DNA of 64,000 nucleotides, taken from NCBI RefSeq assembly GCF_000003815.2, contig NC_049995.1, positions 13,978,262 to 14,042,261 on the forward strand, in the 5' to 3' direction. Below the pieces are notes generated by a model, which saw only the letters and a program-made list of their open reading frames with translations, was not told where the DNA came from and did not search any database. The position numbers were made by a program, and so were the translations under genes. The stretch is from Branchiostoma floridae. Its lineage: Eukaryota > Chordata > Leptocardii > Amphioxiformes > Branchiostomatidae. Shown here one piece after another: positions 56,901 through 64,000 of the stretch. Each line of letters begins with the position of its first letter. The stretch's first letter is position 1.

Positions 56901-59900
56901 AAACCATAATGAAATAAAGCAAGACGCGAAACAGAGATTACAGCGCACTGGCCCTTAGCGACGCATGTCTAGATGGGATTCCCCCCTTGTCCAGGACTGT
57001 CAAGATTACTTCTATATATCACCGGAAAGAACAAGGTGCGCCAGAACTGCCGGCCGTGACGTTAAGGTCATTTAGATGAACTCCAGTCGGGCCACCACGG
57101 AACAATATGGATGCAGAGGTCATTTAAACTAACTCGCGTGTTACAAACAACAATAAAAAGTTTCCCGTTCGTGGCGGGGAATCCGCAAAAGTCCGCTTTA
57201 CTGTCTCACACTGTCTTACCGGATACCCGAAGAGCGGTCCGTTTAACCAGTCGTGGTATTGTTATTGATCACTGAATGTCTAAGGATGCAGTTAGTGAAC
57301 GATGGGGCTATCTCTAAACAGACGTCCCTGACAAACTTCTTGTCTTTTACCTCATAAAACCCCGTCTCTGGGTTGAGAATCAACCAAATATACTCCTGTA
57401 GCGTGTCAAGCCAGTTTATGAGTACCATACAGTTGCACGATGCTGGTGGGAGGCCGTATCTCGCCCAGTGTTGACAAAGATTATCAAAAAGGTCAGAGAC
57501 ACACGCTTCGTAACTGGAGTAATCTGCGAATGTTCTAGATCTAACGTCCGTACACGTTTGCGATAAAACGATCATGCGAAACCCGGGATTCCCGGACGGT
57601 CCCCCCTCTGCCATCAATACCTAACTTCTAAAACATCTATGGTAAGATATAACAACATCGGCTATTATGAAAGGCGACTGTCGTGCATCTCCATCAAACC
57701 CCCACAACAGATTCCCTTACCTTAAGATGTTCTTCGATGTTGCCTGCCGCAGTCTCGTGTCACGGTCCTGTCGTAGCTTGCTTGGTGTTGTTACAGTTCT
57801 GCTGTTCCGTTGATTTTCCTTGTTTCCACGTCGATCCTGCCGACAACGCCAAGATGTAAACGATGGTTGCAGACGAGCTGGCCACCGGTTGTCGTGCACC
57901 GAAGGAAGGCAAATGGCAAGGAAATGTCCAATTCAAAGTCTTTATTCCATTCCTGTAAAGTCTCACAATGGGTTCCAGGTAGCGGCAGCACTACTCTCAA
58001 ACTATAGCAAAGTGTCCGGTCTAAAGTCTCTGCTACTGCTCACTTCTGCTCGGCTGTCTGAGAGTGGTCCCGGAGTCAGGCTTCCCGCCTCCTGACTGAA
58101 GAAATTTCCTAAGTTTCAGCTTTTATTTCCTTAACTTGTAGGATCCTCCCCCTGGCCAAATCTGAATAACAAATGTGAATTCCCCGATTTTGGTTGGTTA
58201 GAAATATGCAGAGCAGAAGTGACAGTTCATCAGAAACGGATCTTTTCCAGTTACAATTTGACTGACATTTTGCTGCGAAATAGTGTCAAAACCCCCATTT
58301 TCCCATTTATGTTCATTAAAGTGCTGATACCGTCAGGTCAGAGGTCTGGTTCACGAACTCACTGACCAGGTCACTACACACCCTGTTACCCCCTGCAATA
58401 CTGTAATCGTGAAACCCGGATCAATTTCTAACACTCAACAGTCATGTCATACATCGATCACCTAGGACCCGTCCATACGAAAGTAGGGAGGGTTTACAAA
58501 GGGTAGCTAATGGTTGCTGCCATACCTGGTAGGAATACAAGACTTTTCACTCAGTAAAATTAGTCATACAAGAAAAGAATAAGTACATAAAATAATTGTC
58601 TCGCACATGTCAGTCTTTCACATCGTTCCGATCTAACACTGGGTTGTCTACTGATGTTTCAAAGTCTATTTTGCTAGATCGTGGCTTCTGAGTAGACTAT
58701 GGTGACGTCGGGCGTCTCAAGTATCTATCTCTTAATTGGATGTGACCCCTGCTTTGGTTGGGGTCACTGTTGGCCCGGGACTAGGTTTGTCCAGCCCTCC
58801 CTGTCAATCACTGAAGACCACCGGAGGAAGTCTCCTAGGTTACAACTGGTATCCTTACTTGTCAAAAGATAACATTCGGTAGGAAAGTATAGCACACATT
58901 CAGTGATTACTGTACTTATAACACTTACAAGATATTACATTTCTTCTAGATTTCATCAACAACTTTAAGAATGGGCGACTTTTAACATATGTCTGTCCTA
59001 AGTCTTAGGCGATCTTAGGAACCTGTGCTGTATGCCCCCATTCTGTCTTCAACAAAGATGTCAACTTCCTACCCTCGGGTTTGTGCAGTCAACGACCTGT
59101 TAACGTACCATAACTAATTATTATTTCTAGAACTACCGAGCATCAGACTAGAGCCACAGCCTGGGAATGGTGGCAGTGAAAAAGTTCAAATGAACTGGCT
59201 TTCCCTCCGCGGGTTCTCAAACCCAGCAGAGTCTTTATCTGTCAAAGGATCGTTTTAGAAGACGTACGTCGGCCCAGCTCTAGTCATCTGCGTGTTGGCT
59301 TATCAGCTATCACTAATCGGTCATTTGAGATAACACCCTCGCCCACAATCTGGTGTAAATGGATGGGCCGAAGTAAGGAAATACATAGGAAAACGGGGGC
59401 CGAAGTAAGTAAATACTTTGGGAGACAGCTATCATTACATCAAGCAGGCTAGGGGCCTGCTTACACATAGGTACTGATCCTCAAAACAGCAACACAAAAA
59501 ATTGACCAAATATGAATACAGTAGTCTTTGTAACACAAACTCTGCTGTCCAGGGCTGTAACTGGCCCCTCCCTGCTTATTGGACAGCCTGCTATAAGCGA
59601 GATTAAATCAGGCTACGAATACTAGTATGGAATAGTCTACTAAAACACCTAGCCTGTTCTGTAAAGCAGTTCAACACTTAAGTAGCCAAACATTACAGCT
59701 ACCCCAGCTCTGCCCAGCTGTAAGTTTAATGTCAGGCCCTAGCATGCTAATATGTGCATAGAACTCCACTTCTTTTCAGATGTTTTGTTTTTATGTGCAA
59801 GTCTTTGTGTCAATAACCACCAATGGCCATACTAGGGTAAAAACCTCCCTGAGTGATATGCTCGATATGTTACTTGCTCAATACTCAATATATGTACATG

Positions 59901-62900
59901 AAGAATTAGATGTATACAGACTATTGGCAGACATCAATAGTCATTCTTGACTCTAGAACCAATCCTTAATACCTTCTTACCCTTGGTACCAAGTTCTATG
60001 TCTACCGTGAAACTTACTTATGGTCCTCGTTGGCCACAGTGAAGACGAAAGCCTCCATGGGGTTCCAGGCGATCACGTTGGAGCGCATGTTGAGGATGAC
60101 CTTCCTCAGGGGGCTCGACCCCCGCGTGTCATACAGGATGATACTTCTGTCTGCTGCACAGCTGGCCAGGTAGTGTTTCTGTAAGGTTAAAGGTTAAAGG
60201 TTAGGTCATACAGGGTGATACTTCTGTCTGTTGCACAGCTGGCCAGGTAGTGTTCCTGTAAGGTTAAAGGTCAGGTCAGGTCATACAGGATGATACTTCT
60301 GTCCGCTGCACAGCTGGCCAGGTAGTGTTTCTGTAAGGTTAAAGGTTAGGTTAGGTTAGGTCAGGTCATACAGGATGATACTTCTGTCTGCTGCACAGCT
60401 GGCCAGGTAGTGTTTCTATACCGTAAGGTTAAAGGTTATGTCAAGTCATACAGGTCAGGTCATACATGATGATACTTCTGTCAGCTGCACAGCTGGTCAG
60501 GTAGTGTTTCTGTAAGGTTAAAGGTTAGGTCAGGTCATACTGACGAGGTAGTGTTTCTGTAAGGTTAAAGGTCAGGTCAGCTAGTGTTTCTATACATCAG
60601 GTCAGGTCAATTCCTACACTTATGATGCCAACTACTGTAAATTCCTTCACTTTGAAGGGTTTGGTTTTGCCATACAGGTGAAAAGGAGTTTTTCACAGTC
60701 TGATTATAAGTTCTCAGTTGAAACAATACTGTAGCACCAAAAACACAAATTTTCAGTGTCATAATTTTGCAAAAATAGCAAAAATGATATCACAGTGGAT
60801 ATGTCCAGATTTCGCAGTAAATATCTTTAGCATTTCTGTAGTTTCTCTACAGTCCGAACAAATACAGTGCCTCTCCAGGGTAATTCAGATCAAACCCTAC
60901 AGTGTTTATGCCTAGACTGAGTTCCTCTTTTAGGCATTCTTGTTCAACAGACAGCTCATAACAGCAAACAGCTCACCTCAATGGGGTTGAACCTGACACA
61001 GTTGAGGCTGTCCACCCCCCATGAGAAGGAGCGGAGTGGTTCGGCCCGGGCGTGGTCCCAGATGTCTACAGTCTGCCCACAGGTGGCAAAGGTCGTGTCC
61101 TTCCAGTGGTGGTCAATTCCGGTGAAAATATTCTGGGGGAGGAAAACACAGATAGCAGTGAGTGTAGTAGCAAAAAAAGTGTAATTTCTTCCACTGATCC
61201 CTCTTGAAATATTATCTAGGAGGAAAACAATTTCTATATTTGAGCAAAGTTTCCTGCATGCAGCAATCATTGAGAAACAAGTACACAAATCAAGTACATG
61301 TACAGTGTAACATATTTGATCAGACACAAACAAAATGAATGCAAGCTCATACACGTATACTATTGGGTTAGATGAAAGTTTAATGGGTCAGATTAAAGTT
61401 TACAACTTTGATCAAATTGAAACAAATTATTGAGTCATTGATACAAATTATCTTTCCAGCTTGTTGTACTGATGAAGAAAGAATGCTTAGGACCAAGCTA
61501 TGATACAGTCCTTTTGAGACAAACATGAATCCTGACCTTCCCCAGAATTGTATGGACCGGCTCCTCCTCCTCCCCAGCATCCGGGGATGTCAGGCTCCAC
61601 ATCTTTATGGTCTTGTCATCTCCGATCTGGGAAATAAACATGGCATGTCAACATTGATCAGCCTCCTTAATCTTCTATCTTATTACTCTGGGCTTATGAT
61701 CTTATAGCACTGTACTGAAAAATAGACAAGAAAAAAACAGAGTGCCTGAGGATGCCAGGCTCCACATGCATCTTTGTGGTTTTGTCATCTCCTATCGGAG
61801 AAAAGAAAATGGTATGTCAACATCAGTCTTCTTCTTACAGTATTGCTTTGGCCCAGTGATCTTAGGTCAGTTGAATACTTTTGCATAAAGAAAATAGAAT
61901 CTGAGGGAGAGTCTGTACCTTGGTATATACAGTTTCAGGGAGTGAATTTAGTCGATTTTAAGTTGTTTTTTATCTCCATCTACCGTTTTAACCTTGTCCT
62001 CTTGATGAATCTTTACTAAAAATGTCCTTCTATGAAGACACATAGTATACATTGTACCTCTAATAAGTACACTGTACGCCTGTTGTCAGGATGGATGACC
62101 TAAAAAGTTTGCCCATGTGAAGGGTCAAAGGTGAAAGGTTATGCCCTTACCGACAGAAAGTTGCTGTGATCCGGGGTGACGCACAGCCCGCGAACAAACC
62201 CAGAGTGCGCCTGGATCGTTCTTCTGCAGTCTCGACTGGCCAGATTCCAGATCTTGATCTGAAGATGGGAGGCAATCAAAACTTTTATATTGATGTTTAT
62301 GGAGAAAAAGTGTCTTTCGTATATCTTTATTCAGGTTGAACGAAACAATACACTGTGGACACTAGGGAGCAAGGCTGGTATTGTGGCCACAGACATATAA
62401 ATATACAATACAAAATGAACATACATTTGAATAAAAAAGGGGCCGTGCAGCCACACATACATGTAGTATGTTGTAAATTGTACCAAAGAATTCACACTAG
62501 TTTTAAGATGTTCTGACTGCAAACGTGTACAAGTTTGCAAAGCTTGTGTCTGACTTTCTCTTGATTCTCAACTTAAGAAAAAGAGTGATATGATTTGGGA
62601 CACTGATCCCTATGAGTATGAAGAAAATTTTAAAATCTAAATCATTCTATTTCTTTATTCATCCCAAAATGGCTGGGTGGTCCTTACAACTATTATCATG
62701 TAAGTCTACTTTGACAGCTTGATTACTTTTGAATTGTAACACCTCCACCTAAAAAAATCTTTTCTTCTAAAAAATAATTTCTAACTATTGACTGCAACCC
62801 CACATATTTTCAACACTTTTGAATGGTTTAAGTAAATACTCATCTAACCTCCCCATCACATGCCCCAGTCAGCAGTGTTGACAGCGACCCCGGGTGTTTC

Positions 62901-63548
62901 GCCATGCAGTTCACTCCATCACGATGTCCGTCCAGAGCACCGACGAACGGTTTGGCGAAGACCCGCTCCAGTTTGGTGGCGTTGAGCGCTCGTGTGTATT
63001 CCCGCGCCGCCTCGAAGGGATGGAGGGACGGGTCATAGTTCCTGGGTACTGTGGGGGAAAAGTCATTCATTTATTCCTGATCAAGTAACGTTACTTTGTT
63101 GGGTTGTTCAACTTTTTGAGAAAAACACCCCAGTACACAGGTACTGAAATTATTGGACTTTTGATGTATTGTTGAGCGAAAAATACATCATCCCTCTCCT
63201 GTCAAAATCTCTCTATATATAATACTTTACTTAGTTCCAAAGCAAGACTTTGATGAAAAAATAATTGTTTGCAACAGCATAGTTTTTATTTTCTGCATTT
63301 ATTTCTGCAGTGGTTGGCTCATTCTTCAAAAATCATTGACCGCTTGATCTATTTAAATACGTTATACTGGCCAGAAACGTTGGTCCATGATTTGAAGACT
63401 TTGAAGTAAACTTAAACCAGTCAGCATGCACATGCACGAACAGCTGTACAAAGGGGGAGGGGGGCGATAGGTACTCACATCTCTGGATGTCCCGCTTGGT
63501 TTCCCGCCCGTAGTCGTCCGGGTTCCGACTCAACATCTTGATCTTCAT
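41952..63548 (-). CDS. DCAF13: DDB1- and CUL4-associated factor 13 (WD40 protein, Sof1 orthologue)
   Basis: Ten exons join in phase: 63479-63548, 62849-63048, 62151-62258, 61537-61626, 60977-61132, 60018-60178, 44209-44373, 43269-43404, 42574-42737 and 41952-42039. They total 446 codons, giving 445 residues, the same length as human DCAF13. The N terminus MKIKMLSRNPDDY, then LHPFEAAREY, repeated WD40 blades (DGHRDGVNCMA, QAHSGFVRGL, GIDHHWKD, MDHVNAVLDLDYSPTG) and the basic C-terminal Sof1 tail (RIARHRH, RIRHSKPGS) are all present. The protein works in the nucleolar SSU processome for 18S rRNA maturation and is a CUL4-DDB1 substrate receptor. Intron 6 is about 15.6 kb because a gypsy element lies in it; the other introns are short. 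No lesion is seen in the coding exons. Confidence 0.96.
42946..43143. mobile_element. 198-bp MITE with CAGGGCTCAAAAT ends
   Basis: The left end CAGGGCTCAAAAT and the right end ATTTCGAGCCCTG are inverted with one mismatch, and CCTTG lies directly on each side. Inside, CAGGT/GTGCAGGT motifs recur. The ends look like those of hAT-type MITEs. It sits in a DCAF13 intron; a relative is at 22026. Confidence 0.65.
43875..44175. mobile_element. 301-bp MITE with CAGGGCTCGAACTTAAC ends
   Basis: The left end CAGGGCTCGAACTTAAC and the right end GTTAATTTTGAGGCCTG are imperfectly inverted. The interior has repeated GGGACA(A/G) motifs. No clear target duplication is seen. It lies in the DCAF13 intron just after exon 7. 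Confidence 0.6.
44435..46045 (-). repeat. 3' LTR of the gypsy element
   Basis: 1,611 bp; it reads TGTAAGCAGGCCCC...TTTACA on the minus strand. An AATAAA (TTTATT at 44521-44526) lies about 90 nt from its downstream end, a likely poly(A) signal. The edge at 44435 is 61 bp before the acceptor of DCAF13 exon 7. A short stem, GCAGGC/GCCTGC, lies at its upstream end (46026-46040). Confidence 0.93.
46046..46052 (-). promoter_or_regulatory. Polypurine tract of the gypsy element
   Basis: On the minus strand AAGGGGG directly precedes the 3' LTR, as expected for the plus-strand primer of reverse transcription. It is short. Confidence 0.55.
46053..48649. other. Gypsy element, post-pol region without recognised gene
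   Basis: 2.6 kb between the coiled-coil ORF and the 3' LTR. ORFs of up to about 137 codons occur on the minus strand (47156-47569) but show no domain I recognise. No envelope-like signal peptide plus transmembrane pair is seen. Confidence 0.5.
48650..49285 (-). CDS. Unknown coiled-coil protein encoded by the gypsy element after pol
   Basis: An ORF of 211 codons starts from ATG at 49285; an in-frame stop lies just upstream at about 49309-49307. The N-terminal 45 residues are Pro/Ser-rich. Two heptad-like helical segments follow: LPQLVATAEKLRDTKVHLES and neighbours (about residues 47-80), and LLVAVRKLQREVDSLRDQME through KEIKRRLRAV near the C terminus. It has no signal peptide or membrane helix, so it is not an envelope protein. 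It occupies the place env takes in errantiviruses. I do not recognise a family. A spliced or longer product cannot be excluded. Confidence 0.45.
   Translation of the reverse strand: MDDSATMYWPEAPADARPTDPSRQTSSMDSSRPYIPCLLPPARQTLPQLVATAEKLRDTKVHLESTLRGQQRVIQRLTLEEEGCRPCPELHALLWSEYATRQNAANFDARQSGSRRSTSGREDVNALASRLLWPPDHHTLDIERRLVGMRFPVIHVPVRSSLELLVAVRKLQREVDSLRDQMETKQKEIKRRLRAVQGWRHHQLLWQQMME
49310..50686. other. Gypsy element, spacer between coiled-coil ORF and pol
   Basis: About 1.4 kb lacking long ORFs on the minus strand. The degenerate tandem sequences CCCGTTTGGGTG (49783), CGCCCATTTGGGTGCCCGCACG (about 50011) and CGAGCCCAGTTTGGGTACCT (about 50209) recur at about 200-bp spacing. They may be regulatory or transcript-processing repeats. 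Confidence 0.4.
50687..55069 (-). CDS. pol: Gypsy Pol polyprotein (protease, RT, RNase H, integrase)
   Basis: The open frame runs from just after a stop at 55070-55072 to 50687. It overlaps the gag end by 61 nt in the -1 frame and has no ATG at its head, so it is probably made as Gag-Pol. Domains, numbered from 54874: retropepsin CLLDTGSQVT (about 25); RT with RFCVDYRKLN and IYLDDIIVFS (about 488); RNase H with LYTDASNDGLGAVL (about 634); integrase zinc module HTRHGHMG...CMNC (about 890-928); catalytic Asp in VAMDYLKLE, Asp in HSDQGANF and Glu in GQCERFNRTL (about 957-1050); GPY/F-type module GPYIVKE (about 1190). The frame is intact, all catalytic residues are seen, and the copy may be active. 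The C-terminal 150 residues are acidic and Ser/Pro-rich. Confidence 0.95.
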   Translation of the reverse strand, partial: CFAGAAPDLRGSGVQPTVKLRGSTGEGGPVESLSESSPQVRRTVGSSQDAARGDLRGSRSESLHSLSQRTIGGDLKVNVVFEGKEIPCLLDTGSQVTLMTASCFESNFGARGEQLTTDASWVKLTAMNGLPVHLVGCAEMDIQIMGRIMPKVGVLIVEDQPSWKLPAILGMNVIGSCRSVVQEALENPGPERTSEGEVWTRVLKAEGKLSRFTMGENGRVGFVWAPQREKLVIPAGHEMILFCKARPGPNGAPYTVLVEPPETGTLHKGIAVARTYAEVRHGRLPVRLANVSDGDITLGPRAKLGEIFVVERVPEQDVQVEQTGDSEAEVRAVSVDRTEGVSEVDSSLPVDVDVDLSGLTEDQTAKLKDLLARHKDVFSKHKHDFGHTNVVTHRIPTGDSPPSREAYRRIPPALYQEVKSHVQLMLDQDVIRPSSSPWASPVVLVRKKDGTLRFCVDYRKLNARTHRDAFPLPRIDESLDALGGARLFSTLDLAAGYWQVEVDEADREKTAFTSPMGLFEFTRMPFGLTGAPSTFQRLMQRCLGDENLEILLIYLDDIIVFSKTFDEQLARLDVVFSRLHQYGLKLRPDKCHLFRTAVKYLGHVVSEGGVSTDSDKTAALRDWPVPATVKQVRQFLGFASYYRRFIESFSKIAKPLHELVRKDVPFVWTTECQGAFDTLRDKLTSTPLLAYPDYSKPFILYTDASNDGLGAVLSQEQDGRERVIAYASRGLRAAERNWDNYSSFKLELLALKWAVTEKFKEHLLGNKVTVYTDNNPLAHLKTAVLGATEQRWVARLENFMLDIKYRPGKSNANADALSRLPSQETSVAMLTVQEDEGASSDPSSSTGETRKARPKKKNKKLKTAWLGHDKEGISKLQQEDPGLERVLHYLRKGKQPTHRELAGEMQEVSRLLSQWRRLHLSEGVLYRLVWGPGHVSSARQVILPAALRREAFDEIHTRHGHMGAPKTIGLARQRFYWPTMAADLTSWVRSCMNCGLRKTPVPHVKPPLVVIKTSAPLELVAMDYLKLEKSSSGIENVLVITDHFTKYSVAVPTRDQTALTTAKALWRHFILPYGFPRKLHSDQGANFQSETIRELCKLYGAAKVSTTPYHPEGNGQCERFNRTLLDLLGTLEVDKKRRWPEYIGELVHAYNNAPHSSSGYSPYYMMFGRHARLPIDLTLGTDPEDEGGEPSPDDWVREHHERYQYVYAQAQKHLAGAAATRKRIYDKTAKEAPLLPGERVLVKDKKCKGRKKIQFRWERGPYIVKEQPDANVPVYVVEPEKGKGPARKLHRNMIIPCFFDPEQKTRAADRSRRESGRRVDSAKVADPLPDDPDDEDSAYFDVYAIPRYLFDTVGEGSSDPSDNEEPRPVEEYVSPNSEGATSPKAVSVASPTGSMVSDGDDEPSPAQVNDPTREGQPRYPIRANRGVPPNWFGNPILLGVRAISTLYDYLMSAPGRADEI
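55009..56322 (-). CDS. gag: Gypsy Gag polyprotein
   Basis: ATG at 56322 is the first in frame after an upstream stop at 56367-56365; the protein has 437 residues. After a charged N-terminal region comes a capsid-like helical domain (LPKFSGTDPAVSVEDWLEEV, IWRHLEGDARREI, LRDQFIEGL), as in gypsy/PNMA/Arc gags. A helical Gln/Arg-rich stretch follows, and then one CCHC zinc knuckle, CSSCQEVGHMQRQC (Cx2Cx4Hx4C), for RNA packaging. It ends at a TAA at 55009, inside the pol overlap. Confidence 0.9.
   Translation of the reverse strand: MDDIEETEEVDPQLRFDGERVTYTPSVRNGIHGRSPRTVQRDSLPRYDGRERPPYSFPRRRVLSERDPEEDRRRSCPSCLTGAPSHVVVPMDRRLPKFSGTDPAVSVEDWLEEVFGAFHTWGTPRDQQAHAIWRHLEGDARREIAVLPPRDREDIHSIEVALREAFRDTTPSAVMRSNLFARRQERDENIRTFSLELQDLLRKILRRDPESIAEPDKVLRDQFIEGLRDVALRPALRQLIRRDPNLTFQDVRREALEMAEADGVVRSSARDARVRGGRTSEERDNAGSTEPRRPAPDAVQQQLNELRQQYRELGEQLRRGQQTDRAYQHLYDDAERYRAAVGPRPTDGGRSSWGESDRRNGSNNGRPGDRAWQHRFTPDGRPICSSCQEVGHMQRQCSAVRPGSPAPRFMPFSAAGPNASRGLPPIFEGPAYNQRSN
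56323..57242 (-). other. Gypsy leader between ERH-like ORF and gag
   Basis: 920 nt without a long ORF on the sense strand, T-rich in sense (A-rich on plus at 56690-56840). It could hold splice signals or an internal ribosome entry site for gag; nothing specific is recognisable. Confidence 0.4.
57243..57614 (-). CDS. ERH-like (enhancer of rudimentary homologue) protein encoded by the gypsy element
   Basis: An ORF of 123 residues from ATG 57614 to TAA 57243, the first sizeable ORF after the primer site. From residue 14 it aligns, gap-free over about the first 37 positions, with the animal ERH family (about 104 residues). Both have an I-x-L-x-Q strand followed by 7 residues, then RTFADY here (27-32) against RTYADY, then a helix with a Cys at the same place. 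Further on, INWLDTLQEYIWLIL, ETGFYEVKDKKFVRDV matches the FDFIDDL, TQTYQPYNKDWIKEK region. The order of strands and helices is kept. ERH is a small nuclear dimer that acts with RNA-binding partners in RNA processing, decay and small-RNA pathways. A role in the element is unknown. The homology is by eye and needs a profile search. Confidence 0.72.
   Translation of the reverse strand: MAEGGPSGNPGFRMIVLSQTCTDVRSRTFADYSSYEACVSDLFDNLCQHWARYGLPPASCNCMVLINWLDTLQEYIWLILNPETGFYEVKDKKFVRDVCLEIAPSFTNCILRHSVINNNTTTG
57832..57851 (-). promoter_or_regulatory. Primer-binding site, tRNA-Ser type
   Basis: Three bases (TCT) after the 5' LTR, the minus strand reads TGGCGTTGTCGGCAGGAT. This complements the 3' end of animal tRNA-Ser (..ATCCTGCCGACTACGCCA) with one mismatch. 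Confidence 0.8.
57855..59465 (-). repeat. 5' LTR of the gypsy element
   Basis: 1,611 bp, matching 44435-46045 at an offset of 13,420 with one difference seen (C at 58648). It should carry the promoter. TTTATT at 57941-57946 is the reverse of the poly(A) signal. Confidence 0.93.
60180..60610 (-). repeat. Tandem copies of DCAF13 exon 6 acceptor edge
   Basis: About five copies of the exon-6 start with its acceptor (plus-strand CTGGCCAGGTAGTGTTTCTG and TACAGGATGATACTTCTGTC) lie upstream of the exon, at spacings of 50-90 bp, together with AAGGTTAAAGGTTAGGTCA motifs. Confidence 0.85.
61735..61825 (-). repeat. Duplicate of DCAF13 exon 4 acceptor edge
   Basis: GGATGCCAGGCTCCACATGC...TTTGTCATCTCCTATCGGAG copies the start of exon 4 and its intron flank (parent 61575-61650), 168 bp upstream of the exon's acceptor. 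Confidence 0.75.
62318..62470. repeat. Possible interspersed repeat
   Basis: ATATCTTTATTCAGGTTGAA..., then CATATAAATATACAATACAA resembles the T-rich 3' tails of other elements in this window (22978, 26160) in starting with TTTATT and ending A-rich. It lies in a DCAF13 intron. Weak. Confidence 0.3.
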
Positions 63549-64000
63549 CCTTAAGGAGTTTTTTGTCTTATCTGATCTCAATTAAGTCGTTTGCTTCGAC
63601 CTAAAAGTTAAAATCTGTGCTAAGCTTTTCTTCTGTCCATTTGGTGGGCACGCTTTGGGGGCCTCGTTAGCAACTTTAAAAAGTAGGCTGTCTACTGGAA
63701 TTATTGTACTGCCTGATTAATTTCCAACAACGTTTTAGAAACCTACAAATTAAAGTGTAAATTCCATATTTTGAAAGATTCCATACAAACTGAAGGCTCT
63801 AATAAGTTTTTGAGAGTTTTATTTTAGCGAACGTATAACTTTTTCAGGCGCAAAATATATTCATTTTGGTGACCTGTTAGGTCCTCACGATCTTGTGACG
63901 GGGGAGGAAAACCAGAAAAAGTGTCGTCTAAAATTCGACATAAATGAGCCATTTTTGACCGTAAAACATGAGTTTCTTCGGGTTTGGGACGACAGCAGAC
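63549..64000. other. 5' flank of DCAF13
   Basis: Upstream sequence of DCAF13 to the window edge. No neighbouring gene, TATA box or palindromic core motif is clear. Confidence 0.4.

Larger units (their letters stand above)
44435..59465 (-). mobile_element. Ty3/gypsy LTR retrotransposon, 15,031 bp, with extra ORFs
   Basis: Two 1,611-bp direct repeats with TG...CA ends bound a minus-strand unit. In 5'-3' order it holds: LTR, primer site, ERH-like ORF, gag, pol (protease-RT-RNase H-integrase), coiled-coil ORF and LTR. RT before integrase is the Ty3/gypsy order. It lies in DCAF13 intron 6, in the gene's sense direction. The LTRs appear to differ at a single base (45228 versus 58648), so insertion was recent. 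The flanks CAGA and CATA are not a perfect target duplication. At 15 kb it is well above the 5-10 kb usual for the group. Confidence 0.95.

Noticed and set aside
57717-58095. Short ORFs in and beside the LTR (about 60-90 codons)
   Set aside because: Their counterparts appear in both LTRs, overlap the primer site and show no domain; they are chance frames.
44431-59470. Perfect 4-5 bp target duplication of the gypsy element
   Set aside because: The flanks read CAGA on the left and CATA on the right, which match at only three of four bases.

Overview
This is eukaryotic, intron-rich animal DNA. It holds single-copy metazoan genes with many short exons, 3-12 kb of intron per gene, SINE/MITE debris, a Ngaro-type retrotransposon and a long Ty3/gypsy element. 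The gene set (DCAF13, SDHD, a TLCD4-like gene, a death-domain membrane protein, a two-domain sugar nucleotidyltransferase/GHMP kinase) and the many minisatellites copied from exon-intron borders suggest a cephalochordate (amphioxus, Branchiostoma-like). That species call is inference from style and content. One 460-base assembly gap lies at 35614-36073.

Layout. 1-4689: right-hand part of a Ngaro-like tyrosine-recombinase retrotransposon (gag tail, RT-RNase H, recombinase, split direct repeats). 4893-8094 (+): seven phase-compatible 3' exons of a single-pass membrane protein ending in a death domain. 10412-19871 (-): 18-exon gene for a fused nucleotidyltransferase + glucuronokinase-like GHMP kinase, with one base apparently missing in exon 8. 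20224-23428 (+): complete four-exon SDHD, head-to-head with the previous gene across a 352-bp shared promoter containing TCTCGCGAGA. 23.5-32 kb: gene-poor, several TIR or foldback elements, a promoter-like block and X-box motifs. 32142-38912 (+): complete seven-exon TLCD4-like gene. 41952-63548 (-): complete ten-exon DCAF13 (445 codons), whose intron 6 contains a 15.0-kb Ty3/gypsy element (44435-59465, same strand).

Two things stand out. First, the gypsy element has near-identical 1,611-bp LTRs, a tRNA-Ser-type primer site and a gag/pol pair. It also carries, ahead of gag, a 123-residue ORF that reads as a homologue of the host protein ERH (enhancer of rudimentary), and a coiled-coil ORF after pol. 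Second, almost every gene here carries intronic tandem copies of its own exon edges, nearly always on the acceptor side, at ten sites I could identify. All exon models were built by hand from splice signals and reading-phase agreement; no database search was run.
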